A DNA stretch of 64,000 nucleotides from JACCXG01 sp963834305 (GTDB lineage: Bacteria > Acidobacteriota > Vicinamibacteria > Vicinamibacterales > 2-12-FULL-66-21). The position numbers and the translations under genes are program-made. The stretch's first letter is position 1. Every line of letters begins with the position of its first letter. The notes under the pieces were generated by a model. The model ran no database searches, was not told the origin of the DNA, and worked only from the letters and a program-made list of their open reading frames with translations. Shown here piece after piece: positions 27,809-37,259 of the stretch. The stretch lies in contig CAWIAX010000004.1 of assembly GCA_963834305.1 (NCBI GenBank), positions 248,001-312,000 on the forward strand, written 5' to 3'.

Positions 27809-30800
27809 ATGAGAAGACTTCTTCTGCTCGCCTCCATCGCCTGTGCAACGCTGTACCAGCTTCCCGTCCGCGGCCCAGGATCCGCTGCGGGTGTTCATCC
27901 GCTCCGGGCCCAAGTCGCACGGCCCGGGGGCGCACGACTACCCGCGGTTCCTCAAGGAGTGGGTGCCGCTGCTCAACGAGCGCGGCGCCAAGGCGACCGG
28001 GGCCGAAGCGTTCCCGACCAAGGCCCAGCTCGAGGCCACCGACGTCCTGATCCTCCACGCGCAGGAGGCCGGCAACATCCCCGACCCGGCGGACCGGCAG
28101 AACCTGCAGGCGTTCCTCGCGCGCGGCGGCGGCCTGGTCGTGATCCACGCCGGCTCCGTGTCGCAGGATCCGGACTGGTTCAAGAGCATCATCGGCGGCT
28201 CGTGGCGCAACGGCACGACGAAGTGGCTCGAAGGGCCGATGCATCTCTACTTCACCGACCGCGAGCAGCCCGATCACCCAGGGCGTCTCCAACTGGGCGA
28301 TGGACGACGAGATCTACTACGACATGGACATCCTGCCGGAGGCGCGGGTCCTGGCCGACGGCGTACACGCCGAAGCCCGCCGGGGCGCGCAACGCGGCCA
28401 TGCAGAAGCGCGCCGACGAGCTGACCGGCGGCGGCAAGCGCGTCAGCATCTACGACATCCAGCCGCAGATGTGGACCTACGAGCGGACGGCCGAGGGCGG
28501 CAGCGCCCCGTACCGCGCGTTCGTGTCGATCCCCGGCCATCTCTACGAGAACTTCAACCGGCCGAACTACCGCGCGATCCTGCTGCGCGGCATCGCGTGG
28601 GCCGGCAAGCGGGCGAACCTCGACGAGCTCCTGAAGAAGGACGAGATGGGCGATGCGCTGCGCTACGTCCGAAGGCGGTCCCACCCATCCCGCCAAGGCC
28701 GCCGCGAAGATCGAGGTGCACCCCGAGTTCGACCTGACGCTGGTGGCCGCCGAGCCGCTCATCGCCAAGGTCGATGAACATCGACTGGGACGAGAAGCGG
28801 CCGCCTGTGGGTCTCGGAAACGCCCGAGTATCCCAACGGCCGCCGCGTGCCCAACACGACGCCGTGGAAGGACACCGGCTCGCTCTACGCCGGCAGCAGG
28901 ATCGCGATCCCGAGGACACGATCTCCATCCTCTCCGACACCAACGGCGACGGCGACGATGGACCGCAAGCACGTGTTCGCCGACAAGCTCGAGCTCGTCA
29001 CCGGGTTCGTGCTCTACCGAGTCGGGCGTGATCGCCGCGACCTCGCCCGACATCTGGTATCCTCGAGGACACCAACGGCGATGAGGTCGCCGACAAGCGG
29101 ACCAAGCTCTACACCGGGCTCGGCACCTTCGACACCCACGCCGTCATCAACAATCTGCGCTGGGGGCTCGACGGCTGGATCTACGCCACGCACGGCTACA
29201 GCGTCGGCACGGTGACCTCGCCCGACGGCAAGAAGGAGCTTCGGCCGCGACGGCAGCGGCGTCGTGCGCTTCAAGCCGGACGGCAGCGCCTTCGAGCAGT
29301 ACAGCAGCCGCGGCGGCAACACCTGGGGGCTCGACATCACCTGGGACGGGCAGGTGTTCTGGACGCAGCCGACCAGCGGCACCGTCTTCTTCCACACCGT
29401 GCTGCCGGAGAACGTGCTGGCCAAGGGGCGGCTGCCCGGGACCACGTCGTGGAAGGGGATGATCACCGGGCAGACGACCTACCCGGCGATGACGTGGCCG
29501 GAGCAGGCCTACGTGCAGATCGACCTGGTCGGGCAGTTCACCGCCGCCGCCGGCTGCGCCGTCTACGAAGGGGGCGCGTGGCCCGACAAGTGGCGCTACG
29601 CCTACTTCACCGGCGAGCCGACGCTCAACATCGTCCATCAGCAGTTCGTGAAGCCGGACGGCGTCAGCTACACGACCCACAAGGAAGCGGGGCGCGAGCA
29701 GACCGAGTTCATGCGCAGCACGGACCTCTGGTTCCGCCCGATCGAGACGCGCGTCGGGCCGGACGGCGCGCTCTACGTCGTGGACTTCTACAACCAGGCC
29801 GTCATCCACAACGACACGCGCGGGCCGCTGCACGGCCCGGCCAACGCCGCCGTCCGCCCGGATCGCGATCATTACTTCGGCCGCATCTGGCGGGTGCAGC
29901 ACAAGCAGGCGAAGAAGCTCCCGGTGCCGGCGCTCGAACCGCAAGGACCTGCCGGGGCTGCTGCGGGCGATGGAGACCAGCCCGAACGCGCCACGTCAAG
30001 GCCAACCGCGTGGCGGCTGGCGCAGGAGAACCACCAGTCCGACACGCGGCTCGCGCAGGTCCGCCGGCCGATGGGCAGCCAGGTGCTCGGCGCTCTACGA
30101 GCAGGCCCGCCTCGACAAGACCGAGGCGCAGCGCCGCGGCCTGCTCGATGCCTTCGCGGCGGCGACGGAGAACTGGACACGGTCGGCCCTGGTCGCCGCG
30201 GCTGCCGAGACCGCGCCGCAGGTCTACGTGACCGACGCGCTGCGCTACGGCAAGCCGCAGGCGCTTGCCGACTTCGTCGGCGGCATCCTGCCGTCGGCGC
30301 TGCCCGCGCATGCCGGGCCGCTGCTGGTTGCCGCGGCGGGTGCCGGCCCCGGCGCCGCGCCGCTCAAGGCGACGATCGTGCGCGCCGTCGCCCGCATGCA
30401 GGGGGGCACGCTGGCCATGGACGCGGCGACGTCTGCCGCCCTCCAGACGCTGATAGACGATGCGGCGACGTCGGCCGCCGTGCTGCCCATCGTGGCCCGG
30501 TGGGACAAGGCGGGTGCGCTGCGCGCGAGCGCCGACCGCCGCGCCGCCGGCCTGGTCGCCGAGCTCGGCGGCGCCGGCGGCCACCGACGATCGCCGCGTG
30601 GACATTGCCGCCAGCCTGCTTGGCGTGCCCGCGCGCCGGCCGGAGATCGCTGGCCGCGCTGGCGCCGGTGCTGACCGACGCGACCGCGCCGGAGTCGCTG
30701 ACCGCCCGGCTGCTGGTGGTGCTCGGCGACCATCCTGGCGCCGACGTGGACGCCGTGCTGGTCGCGGCCCTTGCCCGCACCAATTCGACGCCTCGTGTTC

Positions 30801-32835
30801 GATCAGCTGCTGAAGCGGCCCGACGGGTCGCTCGCGCTGCTGGCGGCGATGAAGGCGGGGAAGGTCACGCCGGCCAACCTCGGGCCCGCCAACGTCGCGC
30901 GGCTGCGCACGCACCCGGACCGTCAGGTGGCGCAGCAGGCCACGGCGCTGCTCGACAGCCTGTCGCCGGCGGCGCGGGCCAAGGGGGACATCATCGCGTC
31001 GCTGGCGCCGGAGGTCGAGAAGCCGGGCGACGCGGCGCGGGGGCGGGCGCTCTTCACCGGCGCGTGCGGCAGCTGCCACAAGCTCGGCGACATCGGCACC
31101 AGCAACGTCGGCCCGCCGCTGAGCGGCATGGGCGCGCACGGCCGCGCCGAGCTGCTCGCCCACATCGTCGATCCCAACCGCGAAGTCGAGCCCAGCTTCT
31201 GGCAGTGGAACGTGACCACGAAGAAGGGGGAGACGCTGGTCGGCGTCATCGCCAGCGAGAACGCCGCCAGCCTGACGCTGCGCAGCCAGTCCGGGGACGT
31301 CGAGATCAAGAAGGAGGACATCGCCACGCGCGAGAACACGCGGCGCTCGCTGATGCCCGAGGGGCTCGAGGCGCTGGGCGCCGAGGCGCTGCGCGACATC
31401 CTGACCTTCATGGCCGGCGATGCCGGCGGCTTCCGGGTGGTCGATCTGCGGCAGGCCTACACCGCCGACAGCCGGCGCGGGTTCCGGCGCGAGGAGGAGC
31501 GCGACGAGACCGTCACGCTGCACCGGTTCGGCGACGTGACGGTGGCCGGCGTGCCGTTCTTCGTGATGGATCCGGCGCGATCGACGACCGGGGCGAACCT
31601 CGTCGCCCTCAAGGGGGGGCCGGGCCGGGGCAACCTGTCGGACGACTTCCCGCAGCGGGTCGAGATCCCGACGAGTGCCACCGCGGCGAGCCTGCATTTC
31701 CTCGGCGGCGTCGGCGGCTGGGCGTGGCCGACCGGCGGCGACGCGGCGCGCGCCAAGCCGGTGATGAAGGTGACCGTGCACTTTGCCGACGGCACCAGCG
31801 AGGAGCACGTGCTCAACAACGGCGAGCAGTTCGCCGACGCGTTCACCAGGGCGGAGGTGCCGGGCAGCGTCGATGCCGGCGACTTCGTGCGGCGCGGGCA
31901 GCTGCGCTACTTCGCGCTGAACCTGAAGAAGAAGGGCACGCTGTCGAAGATCGTGCTCGAGAGCTTCGACACCGACGTCGTGCCCGCGACCGCGGCGATT
32001 ACCGCGGGGGCGGAGCCGGCGGCGGTGAAGGGGGGAACGCGGATCGGCCGGCGCCGGCGGCGTCCGGCGCGCCCGCGCCCGGCGCGCGCCGCGCCCGCCA
32101 CGCAGGGGCCGAAAGAAGGCGGCAAGGGGGACGCGCCGCTGCCCGAGACCACGCCCATCGTCTGGGAGGCGGGGAAGACCAAGGTGCTGCTCATTGGCGG
32201 CGGCAGCTCGCACGATTTCGGCAGGTTCTTTGGCGGCACCGACCGCGCCACGCTCGCCGCCGCCGGCTTCAGCGTGAACTACACCGAGGATCGCGACCAG
32301 GCCGCCGCCGAGATCGGCAAGGCCGACGTGGCCGTCATCAGCGTGAACCGGCAGTTCTTCGACACGCCGGCTTACCGCAAGGCGCTGTTCGATTTCGCCG
32401 CGGCCGGCAAGGGCATCGTGATGCTCCATCCCGGCACGTGGTACGGCTTTGCGCAGTGGCCGGAGCTGAACGCCGCCATCGTCGGCGGCGGGGCACGCGG
32501 CCACGACAAGATTGCCGCGTTTTCGGTCAAGGCCGTGAGCCCGTCGCACCCGGTGATGAAGGGGGTGCCCGCGTCGTTCGAGGTGGAGGACGAGCTCTAT
32601 TACCTGAACGCGGATGCCGGACAAGATCCCCGCCGGCACCGCGCCGATCGAGGTGCTGGCCGAGACGTCGCCGAGCGTGCGCTACAAGCAGCCGCATCCT
32701 GCCGTGTGGGTGACGAAGCATCCCACCGCGCGGATCGTCGGCATCACGCTCGGGCACGACGGACGGGTGCACGATCACCCGGCGTTCAAGACGCTGCTGG
32801 CCAATGCGGTGCGGTGGGTGGCCGGGGGGAAGTAG
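27809..32835 (+). CDS. ThuA-propeller-HEAT-cytochrome c-ThuA giant secreted protein (many frameshifts)
   Basis: About 1670 residues when spliced. Signal peptide (MRRLLLLASIACATLY). ThuA domain 1 spans about 27.88-28.64 kb (VFIRSGPKSHGPGAHDYPRF, GGGLVVIHAGS). Next is a PVC-type dehydrogenase propeller to about 29.9 kb (FDLTLVAAEPLIAKV, ILSDTNGDG, WGLDGWIYATHGYSVGTV, DVDFYNQAV-like ALYVVDFYNQAVIHNDTRGP), then HEAT-like helices. A cytochrome c follows (CGSCHK at about 31.07 kb, IVDPNREVEPSFWQWNVTTK). After an unassigned beta region and an Arg/Ala/Pro linker at 32.04-32.11 kb comes ThuA domain 2 (VLLIGGGSSHDFGRFFGGTD, GITLGHDGRVHDHPAFKTLL). About 19 one-base breaks, mostly extra bases, run from 27.87 to 30.79 kb plus one near 32.62 kb. 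Likely periplasmic sugar oxidation with its own electron carrier. Confidence 0.82.
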
Positions 32836-32910
32836 CGCGGCCGGATCGGGCCGGATTCCGGCCGCATCGACCTGGTCCTGGCGATGTCGACGGGCGCGGC
32901 GCGCGTCTGG

Positions 32911-32916
32911 TATACT
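32911..32916 (+). promoter_or_regulatory. -10 box (TATACT) upstream of tRNA-Lys
   Basis: TATACT lies about 70 bases before the tRNA. The region just before it is GC-rich with no recognisable -35. The remainder of 32836-32985 shows nothing else. Confidence 0.4.
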
Positions 32917-32985
32917 CGGTTTTTGGGCTGAGCCCGCCCGGTCGCTCCAGGGCGTCAGCCTTTCCACTGCGCACACGCGCCCTGT

Positions 32986-33061
32986 GGGCCGCTAGCTCAA
33001 TTGGCAGAGCAGCAGACTCTTAATCTGCGGGTTGCTGGTTCGATTCCAGCGCGGCTCACCA
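32986..33061 (+). tRNA. tRNA-Lys (anticodon CTT)
   Basis: 76 bases with an encoded CCA end. The acceptor GGGCCGC pairs with GCGGCTC, the D arm is GCTC/GAGC, the anticodon stem GCAGA/TCTGC encloses the loop CTCTTAA (anticodon CTT), a 5-base variable loop follows, and the T arm GCTGG/CCAGC encloses TTCGATT. The final A is shared with a following hairpin repeat. Confidence 0.97.
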
Positions 33062-33128
33062 GCCTTCGCTCATGATTGCAGGCGAAGGCTGCCCGCCGTA
33101 GCCGCCGCGAAGCGGCGCGCAGGCGGGC
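33061..33128. repeat. Double-hairpin element directly after the tRNA
   Basis: First hairpin: AGCCTTCGC (33061-33069) with GCGAAGGCT (33082-33090), 9 perfect pairs and a 12-base loop. Second: GCCCGCC (33091-33097) with GGCGGGC (33122-33128), enclosing an inner CGCCGC-GAA-GCGGCG stem (33103-33117). It may act as the tRNA terminator, but its compact modular form looks like an interspersed structured repeat. Confidence 0.65.
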
Positions 33129-33303
33129 AACTCACCGCCTCTGCACGAGGCTCCGGTTGGCGAGCCATTCCGCCCCCTTAAAACTCTGCAACGCTGCCCG
33201 CGGTCAAGGATCGCAGAAAGCGCAACGCCTTCCGTCCAAGTCTCCTGTTCCCTGGCATTGCGGGCCTCGCCCGAACGGCCTCTGCCTTGAATCACCTCAC
33301 GCC

Positions 33304-33387
33304 GTGGGTGATGCCAAGCGAACCGTGTACATTCTGAAGAGTCTCCACCGTGATGCGACCTTCTACGTGGGCATGCCCGGCTGGTAA
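33304..33387 (+). pseudogene. GIY-YIG endonuclease N-terminal scrap
   Basis: 27 codons reading VGDAKRTVYILKSLHRDATF and then YVGMPGW before a TAA stop. The segment VYILKS...FYVGM is the start of a small GIY-YIG nuclease domain (normally about 90 residues); the rest is absent. It breaks at about 33374, where a different fragment begins in another frame. The 180 bases before it, back to the repeat, hold no recognisable gene. Likely debris behind the tRNA. Confidence 0.5.
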
Positions 33388-33547
33388 GAAGGCACTCGGG
33401 GGCGGGTGGTTTGGCCCTCGCTCGGATCAGGTGATCTTCGAGCGCGACGAACCCAGCGACACGGCATACAACGTTATTGTGACTAACGTGTCCACACCGT
33501 TGCCCAACTATATTCGCGTGACGGTGATTTGCGCGACCGCGCCTTGA
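33350..33547 (+). pseudogene. C-terminal scrap of a secreted collagen-like/repeat protein
   Basis: The open frame reads CPAGKKALGGG from 33374, then DQVIFERDEPSDTAYNVIVT and ends YIRVTVICATAP. This CPAGK-LGGG to VxVICA block is the usual end of secreted bacterial proteins with low-complexity or collagen-like bodies. Here no body or signal precedes it; it follows directly on the GIY-YIG scrap in another frame. The next 284 bases (33548-33831) show nothing identifiable apart from a TAAGAT hexamer at 33817-33822 upstream of the kinase gene. Confidence 0.5.
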
Positions 33548-33831
33548 GCGCGACAGCTACACCGCCGACCTGATGCTCACTCGCGGATCGTCGATGCACG
33601 GTGGCGAAGATCGCGCCGACGCATCGGCGATCGGCGCGCGTCGCACGATCATGGCGGCAGGATGAGGCCCTTTCGGCTGCGGAGTGTCCCCCTTCGGTGG
33701 CGCGAGCGCTGACTTCCTGCGTCGTATAGCTGCCCGTCCTCTCGGCCAGCCGAAGCGACCCGCGGCCGGCTGCTTCCGCAGCGCCCAACAGCCTTCCCGG
33801 GGAAGGGCTTTGTCACTAAGATAGGCCCCGC

Positions 33832-36510
33832 ATGCCGCTTGCGGTCGGCGCCCGCCTCGGGCCGTACGAGATCCTCACCCCGCTCGGCCATGGCGGAATG
33901 GGCGAGGTCTACAGAGCGCGCGACTCGCGACTCAACCGGGTGGTCGCGCTCAAGGTGCTGCCAGACAGCGCGGCGGGCGATCCCGAACGCCTCGCCCGCT
34001 TCGAGCGCGAGGCGCGCGCCGTGGCCGCGCTCAACCATCCCCACATCGTCACGATTCATTCGATCGAAACGGTCGAGGGGGTGCCGCTCCTTACGATGGA
34101 AGTGGTCGAAGGGCGGGCCCTCTCCGACGTGATTCCGCCAGGCGGCCTGGCGCTCGCCGAGTTCCTGACGATTGCGATCGCCGTATCCGAGGCTGTCGCC
34201 GCGGCTCACCAGAAGGGAATCACACACCGCGATCTGAAGCCAGGCAATGTCATGATCGGAGAGCGCGAGCACGAGGGCCGGATAAAGGTCCTCGACTTCG
34301 GCCTCGCCAAGCTCGCGGCTGCCGCCCCCCAGCCGGACGCGACGACGATGGCGGTCCCCGAGGCCACCGGAGAAGGGCTGATTCTCGGCACCGCCGCCTA
34401 CATGTCGCCCGAACAGGCCGAAGGGAAACCCGCCGACGCCCGGTCGGATCTGTTCTCGCTCGGCGCCATGTTCTACGAAATGGCCACGGGCCAGCGGCCG
34501 TTTACCGGCGACACGGCCATCGCGATCATCTCGTCCATCGTCAAAGACACACCGACGCCGATTCTCGAGCTCAAGCCCTCGCTGCCACGGGACCTCGGCC
34601 GCGTTGTTCGTCGCGCGCTTGCGAAGGATGCGGAACGTCGGTACCAGAGTGCGAAGGATCTGCGCAATGACCTCGAGGAGATCAAGGCGTCGGTCGACTC
34701 CGGCGGGCTGGCGGTTGCCCCCGGCGAGACCACTTCTCAGGGGCGACCCGGCTGGCGCGCCTTGGCACGAGGTCAAGGCTGGCTGTGGGCCGGTGGTCTC
34801 ACCGCGGCGGCGCTCGCCATTGCCGCCCTGATGTGGCCGCGATCGCCACCGCCGCCACGCGTTGCGCGACTGGCGATCGCGTTGCCGGAAGATGTCAGCC
34901 CGGATCCCGGGCGAATTCTCGGCGCACCCGCGATCTCGCCCGATGGCACCATCGTGGCGCTGACGTTCGGCACCGACCCGAAGACGTACCTCGTCCTTCG
35001 CCGCCTCGATTCCGATACGTTTCAACGGGTGCCGGGCACTGACGGGGCCAGGCAGCCGTTCTGGTCACCGGACAGCCGCCACATCGGGTTTTTTGCCGGC
35101 ACCACGCTGAAGCGGGTGGCGCTCGCGGGCGGTGAGCCGGTGACGGTGTGCGACGTCGGCTACAGCCGCGGTGGCGCCTGGAATCGTGCCGGCACCATCC
35201 TGGTCGGGACCAATTACGGCGCCGGCGTCCTACAGGTCTCGGAGCATGGCGGGGCACCGGTGCCGGTGACCCGCATGGACACGGCTCTCGGCGAGAATTC
35301 ACACCGGTTTCCCGTATTCCTGCCCGACGGCAAGCGGTTCCTCTACTTTGCCCGCACCGAGCTCGACGAGAATCGCGCCGTGTACCTGGCGTCGCTGGGG
35401 GATTCCACCGCACGGAAGCGGCTCCTCGTGACCGATGGATACGTCGCCGTTGCGAGACACCCGTCGAGCGGTCGTGACTACCTTCTCTACCCGAGGAACG
35501 ACAGGCTCTGGGCCCAGTCCTTCGACACCGGGGGCGGTAACCTGGCAGGCGACCCGGTAGCGATCTCTGAAGACGTTGGCCTGTTCACCGTGTCCGCGAC
35601 CGGCACGCTGGTCTCGCGGCGGACCTCGGCGGAGCAGACGCAGCTGACGTGGTTCGATCGTGGCGGCAAGACTCTGGGCACCCAGGGGCCTGTTGGCGAT
35701 TATTCGGGAATCCAGCTGTCTCCAGACAACCGACGCGTCGCAGCCGTTTATCATCGGGCGCTCAGCGGCTACTTCGCGATCTGGCTGATCGACGTCGCGC
35801 GCAACCTCGCCACGCCGTTTTCGCTCGAACGCGAGCGCAGCATGGCTCCGGCATGGTCTCCAGACAGCACACGGCTCTACTTTTCTTCCACCAGCCGCGA
35901 CGAACAGATCTTCGTCAAGGCACCAGACGATGCCAATGCCGAGCGTGTGGTGAGCTCGCCGGGAAGAGTCATCGAGCCATTGGACGTGTCGCCGGACGGC
36001 GGAGTCCTCCTGGGCGCGCTCTCGGACAGCGCGGGCACTCCCGGCAGAAAGCTGATGTACTCGCCCGTGGGAAAAGATGACTGGCGGCCATTGCTCGGCT
36101 CGGAGTTCAGGGAACAATACGGAGCATTTTCACCAGACGGCCACTGGGTCGCCTACCAGTCGAACGAAACCGGCGCCCAGGAGATCTGGCTCACCGACTT
36201 TCCCGGCGGCAGGCAGAAGCATCGCATCTCCGAGCACGGCGGCCGCGAGCCGCGGTGGCGGGCGGACGGGGAGGAGCTCTTCTACGTTGGCGGAGACGAC
36301 ATGATGATGGCGGCCGCGATCCGAACCGGGCGTGGATCCGCGCCATCCGTCCCGTTGTTTCCGGTGGGCCGCTTTCCGGCGGGCATGGGCTGGCACTACG
36401 CGGTGACCCGTGACGGACAGAAGTTTCTCGTGCAGGTCGGACGGCCCGACCAGTCGCGGACACTGCACGTGGTGTTCAACTGGCCGCAGATTGTTCCCCC
36501 AGCCAGATGA
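33832..36510 (+). CDS. Serine/threonine protein kinase with periplasmic PD40/WD40-like propeller
   Basis: 892 residues. Cytoplasmic Hanks-type kinase, about residues 11-285: glycine loop GHGGMGEVYRA (19-29), catalytic Lys41, HRDLKPGN at 132-139, DFG at 155-157 and APE-like MSPEQ at 191-195. One membrane helix lies at about 317-335 (LWAGGLTAAALAIAALMW). The extracytoplasmic half is a TolB/PD40-type propeller with repeats such as ISPDGTIVALTFG, WSPDSRHIGFFAG, LSPDNRRVAAVYH, WSPDSTRLYFSST and FSPDGHWVAYQSN. It probably senses an envelope signal and phosphorylates cytoplasmic targets. All catalytic residues are present. A separate unit from the sigma/kinase pair that follows, 145 bases downstream. 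Confidence 0.95.
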   Translation: MPLAVGARLGPYEILTPLGHGGMGEVYRARDSRLNRVVALKVLPDSAAGDPERLARFEREARAVAALNHPHIVTIHSIETVEGVPLLTMEVVEGRALSDVIPPGGLALAEFLTIAIAVSEAVAAAHQKGITHRDLKPGNVMIGEREHEGRIKVLDFGLAKLAAAAPQPDATTMAVPEATGEGLILGTAAYMSPEQAEGKPADARSDLFSLGAMFYEMATGQRPFTGDTAIAIISSIVKDTPTPILELKPSLPRDLGRVVRRALAKDAERRYQSAKDLRNDLEEIKASVDSGGLAVAPGETTSQGRPGWRALARGQGWLWAGGLTAAALAIAALMWPRSPPPPRVARLAIALPEDVSPDPGRILGAPAISPDGTIVALTFGTDPKTYLVLRRLDSDTFQRVPGTDGARQPFWSPDSRHIGFFAGTTLKRVALAGGEPVTVCDVGYSRGGAWNRAGTILVGTNYGAGVLQVSEHGGAPVPVTRMDTALGENSHRFPVFLPDGKRFLYFARTELDENRAVYLASLGDSTARKRLLVTDGYVAVARHPSSGRDYLLYPRNDRLWAQSFDTGGGNLAGDPVAISEDVGLFTVSATGTLVSRRTSAEQTQLTWFDRGGKTLGTQGPVGDYSGIQLSPDNRRVAAVYHRALSGYFAIWLIDVARNLATPFSLERERSMAPAWSPDSTRLYFSSTSRDEQIFVKAPDDANAERVVSSPGRVIEPLDVSPDGGVLLGALSDSAGTPGRKLMYSPVGKDDWRPLLGSEFREQYGAFSPDGHWVAYQSNETGAQEIWLTDFPGGRQKHRISEHGGREPRWRADGEELFYVGGDDMMMAAAIRTGRGSAPSVPLFPVGRFPAGMGWHYAVTRDGQKFLVQVGRPDQSRTLHVVFNWPQIVPPAR

Positions 36511-36655
36511 GACGAGTCAGGCGGCGCCGCCGATGACCTCGGCGCGAACCTCTTTCGACCTGCAGCTCGCCGTGCGGAGGGAGGCCGATCCGGCACGCCT
36601 TGCGGCAACGCTACGGGTGTAGACTCTCGGCGGGTGGCGACGCACGAGGCCGGCC

Positions 36656-37240
36656 ATGATCGACAGCAGCGACGGCAAGGCCGGCGACGTCACCGGCCTC
36701 CTCATCAAGTGGCGTCAGGGCGACCGGGCCGCGCTCGATGCCCTCATCCCCCTCGTCTACCGTGAGCTGCGGGGCGTCGCCGCCGCCCGCCTGCGCGGCG
36801 AGCGGCCCGGCGGCACGCTCCAGACGACGGCCCTCGTTCACGAAACCTACCTGCGGCTCGTCGCCCTCAATCGCCTGGCGGTCGAAAGCCGGGCGCACTT
36901 CCTGGCCGTCGCCGCCCGCCTGATGCGCCAGATCCTCGTCGACCAGGCACGACGCGCCCACGCCGACAAGCGCGGCGGCGGTCAGACGATGGTGGTCCTC
37001 GAGGTCGACGTGCCCGCTGCCACGCCCAGCATCGTCGACGTCCTGGCGCTCGACAGCGCGCTCCACGAGCTGGCTGCGATGGACGAGCGCCTCTGCCGGG
37101 TCGTCGAGCTGAAGTTCTTCGCCGGGCTGACCGTCGACGAGGCGGCTGACGCGCTCGACGTGTCCCATGCGACGGTCGAGCGGGACTGGGCAGTCGCGAA
37201 GGCATGGCTCTATGAGCGGATGACACCCGCCGGCGGGTGA
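36656..37240 (+). CDS. ECF-type sigma factor (TIGR02999-like)
   Basis: 194 residues. Start region VTGLLIKWRQGDRAALDALI; sigma-2 (YRELRGVAAARLRGERPGGT, TALVHETYLRLV); FLAVAARLMRQILVDQARRA; sigma-4 (RVVELKFFAGLTVDEAADAL, VSHATVERDWAVAKAWLYER). This is the acidobacterial/planctomycete class of small ECF factors that lack a classical anti-sigma gene. The next gene, 19 bases on, is a transmembrane kinase, so activity may be controlled by phosphorylation, as known for some ECF groups paired with Hanks kinases (EcfP/PknT in Vibrio); for this pair that is inference. Confidence 0.93.
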   Translation: MIDSSDGKAGDVTGLLIKWRQGDRAALDALIPLVYRELRGVAAARLRGERPGGTLQTTALVHETYLRLVALNRLAVESRAHFLAVAARLMRQILVDQARRAHADKRGGGQTMVVLEVDVPAATPSIVDVLALDSALHELAAMDERLCRVVELKFFAGLTVDEAADALDVSHATVERDWAVAKAWLYERMTPAGG

Positions 37241-37259
37241 GCGAAAGGCACCTGAGGCC

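Noticed and set aside
29802..32639. 945-residue open frame on the minus strand
   Set aside because: Antisense to the ThuA/cytochrome gene, Arg/Gly/Ala-rich with no recognisable motif.
22050..32835. True decay of the whole redox cluster into pseudogenes
   Set aside because: Conserved residues are intact between breaks and there are no in-frame stops or larger deletions, unlike the peroxidase remnant.
33076..33303. Longer protein upstream of the GIY-YIG scrap
   Set aside because: It runs through the hairpin repeat and has Arg-rich random composition; only the last 27 codons look real.
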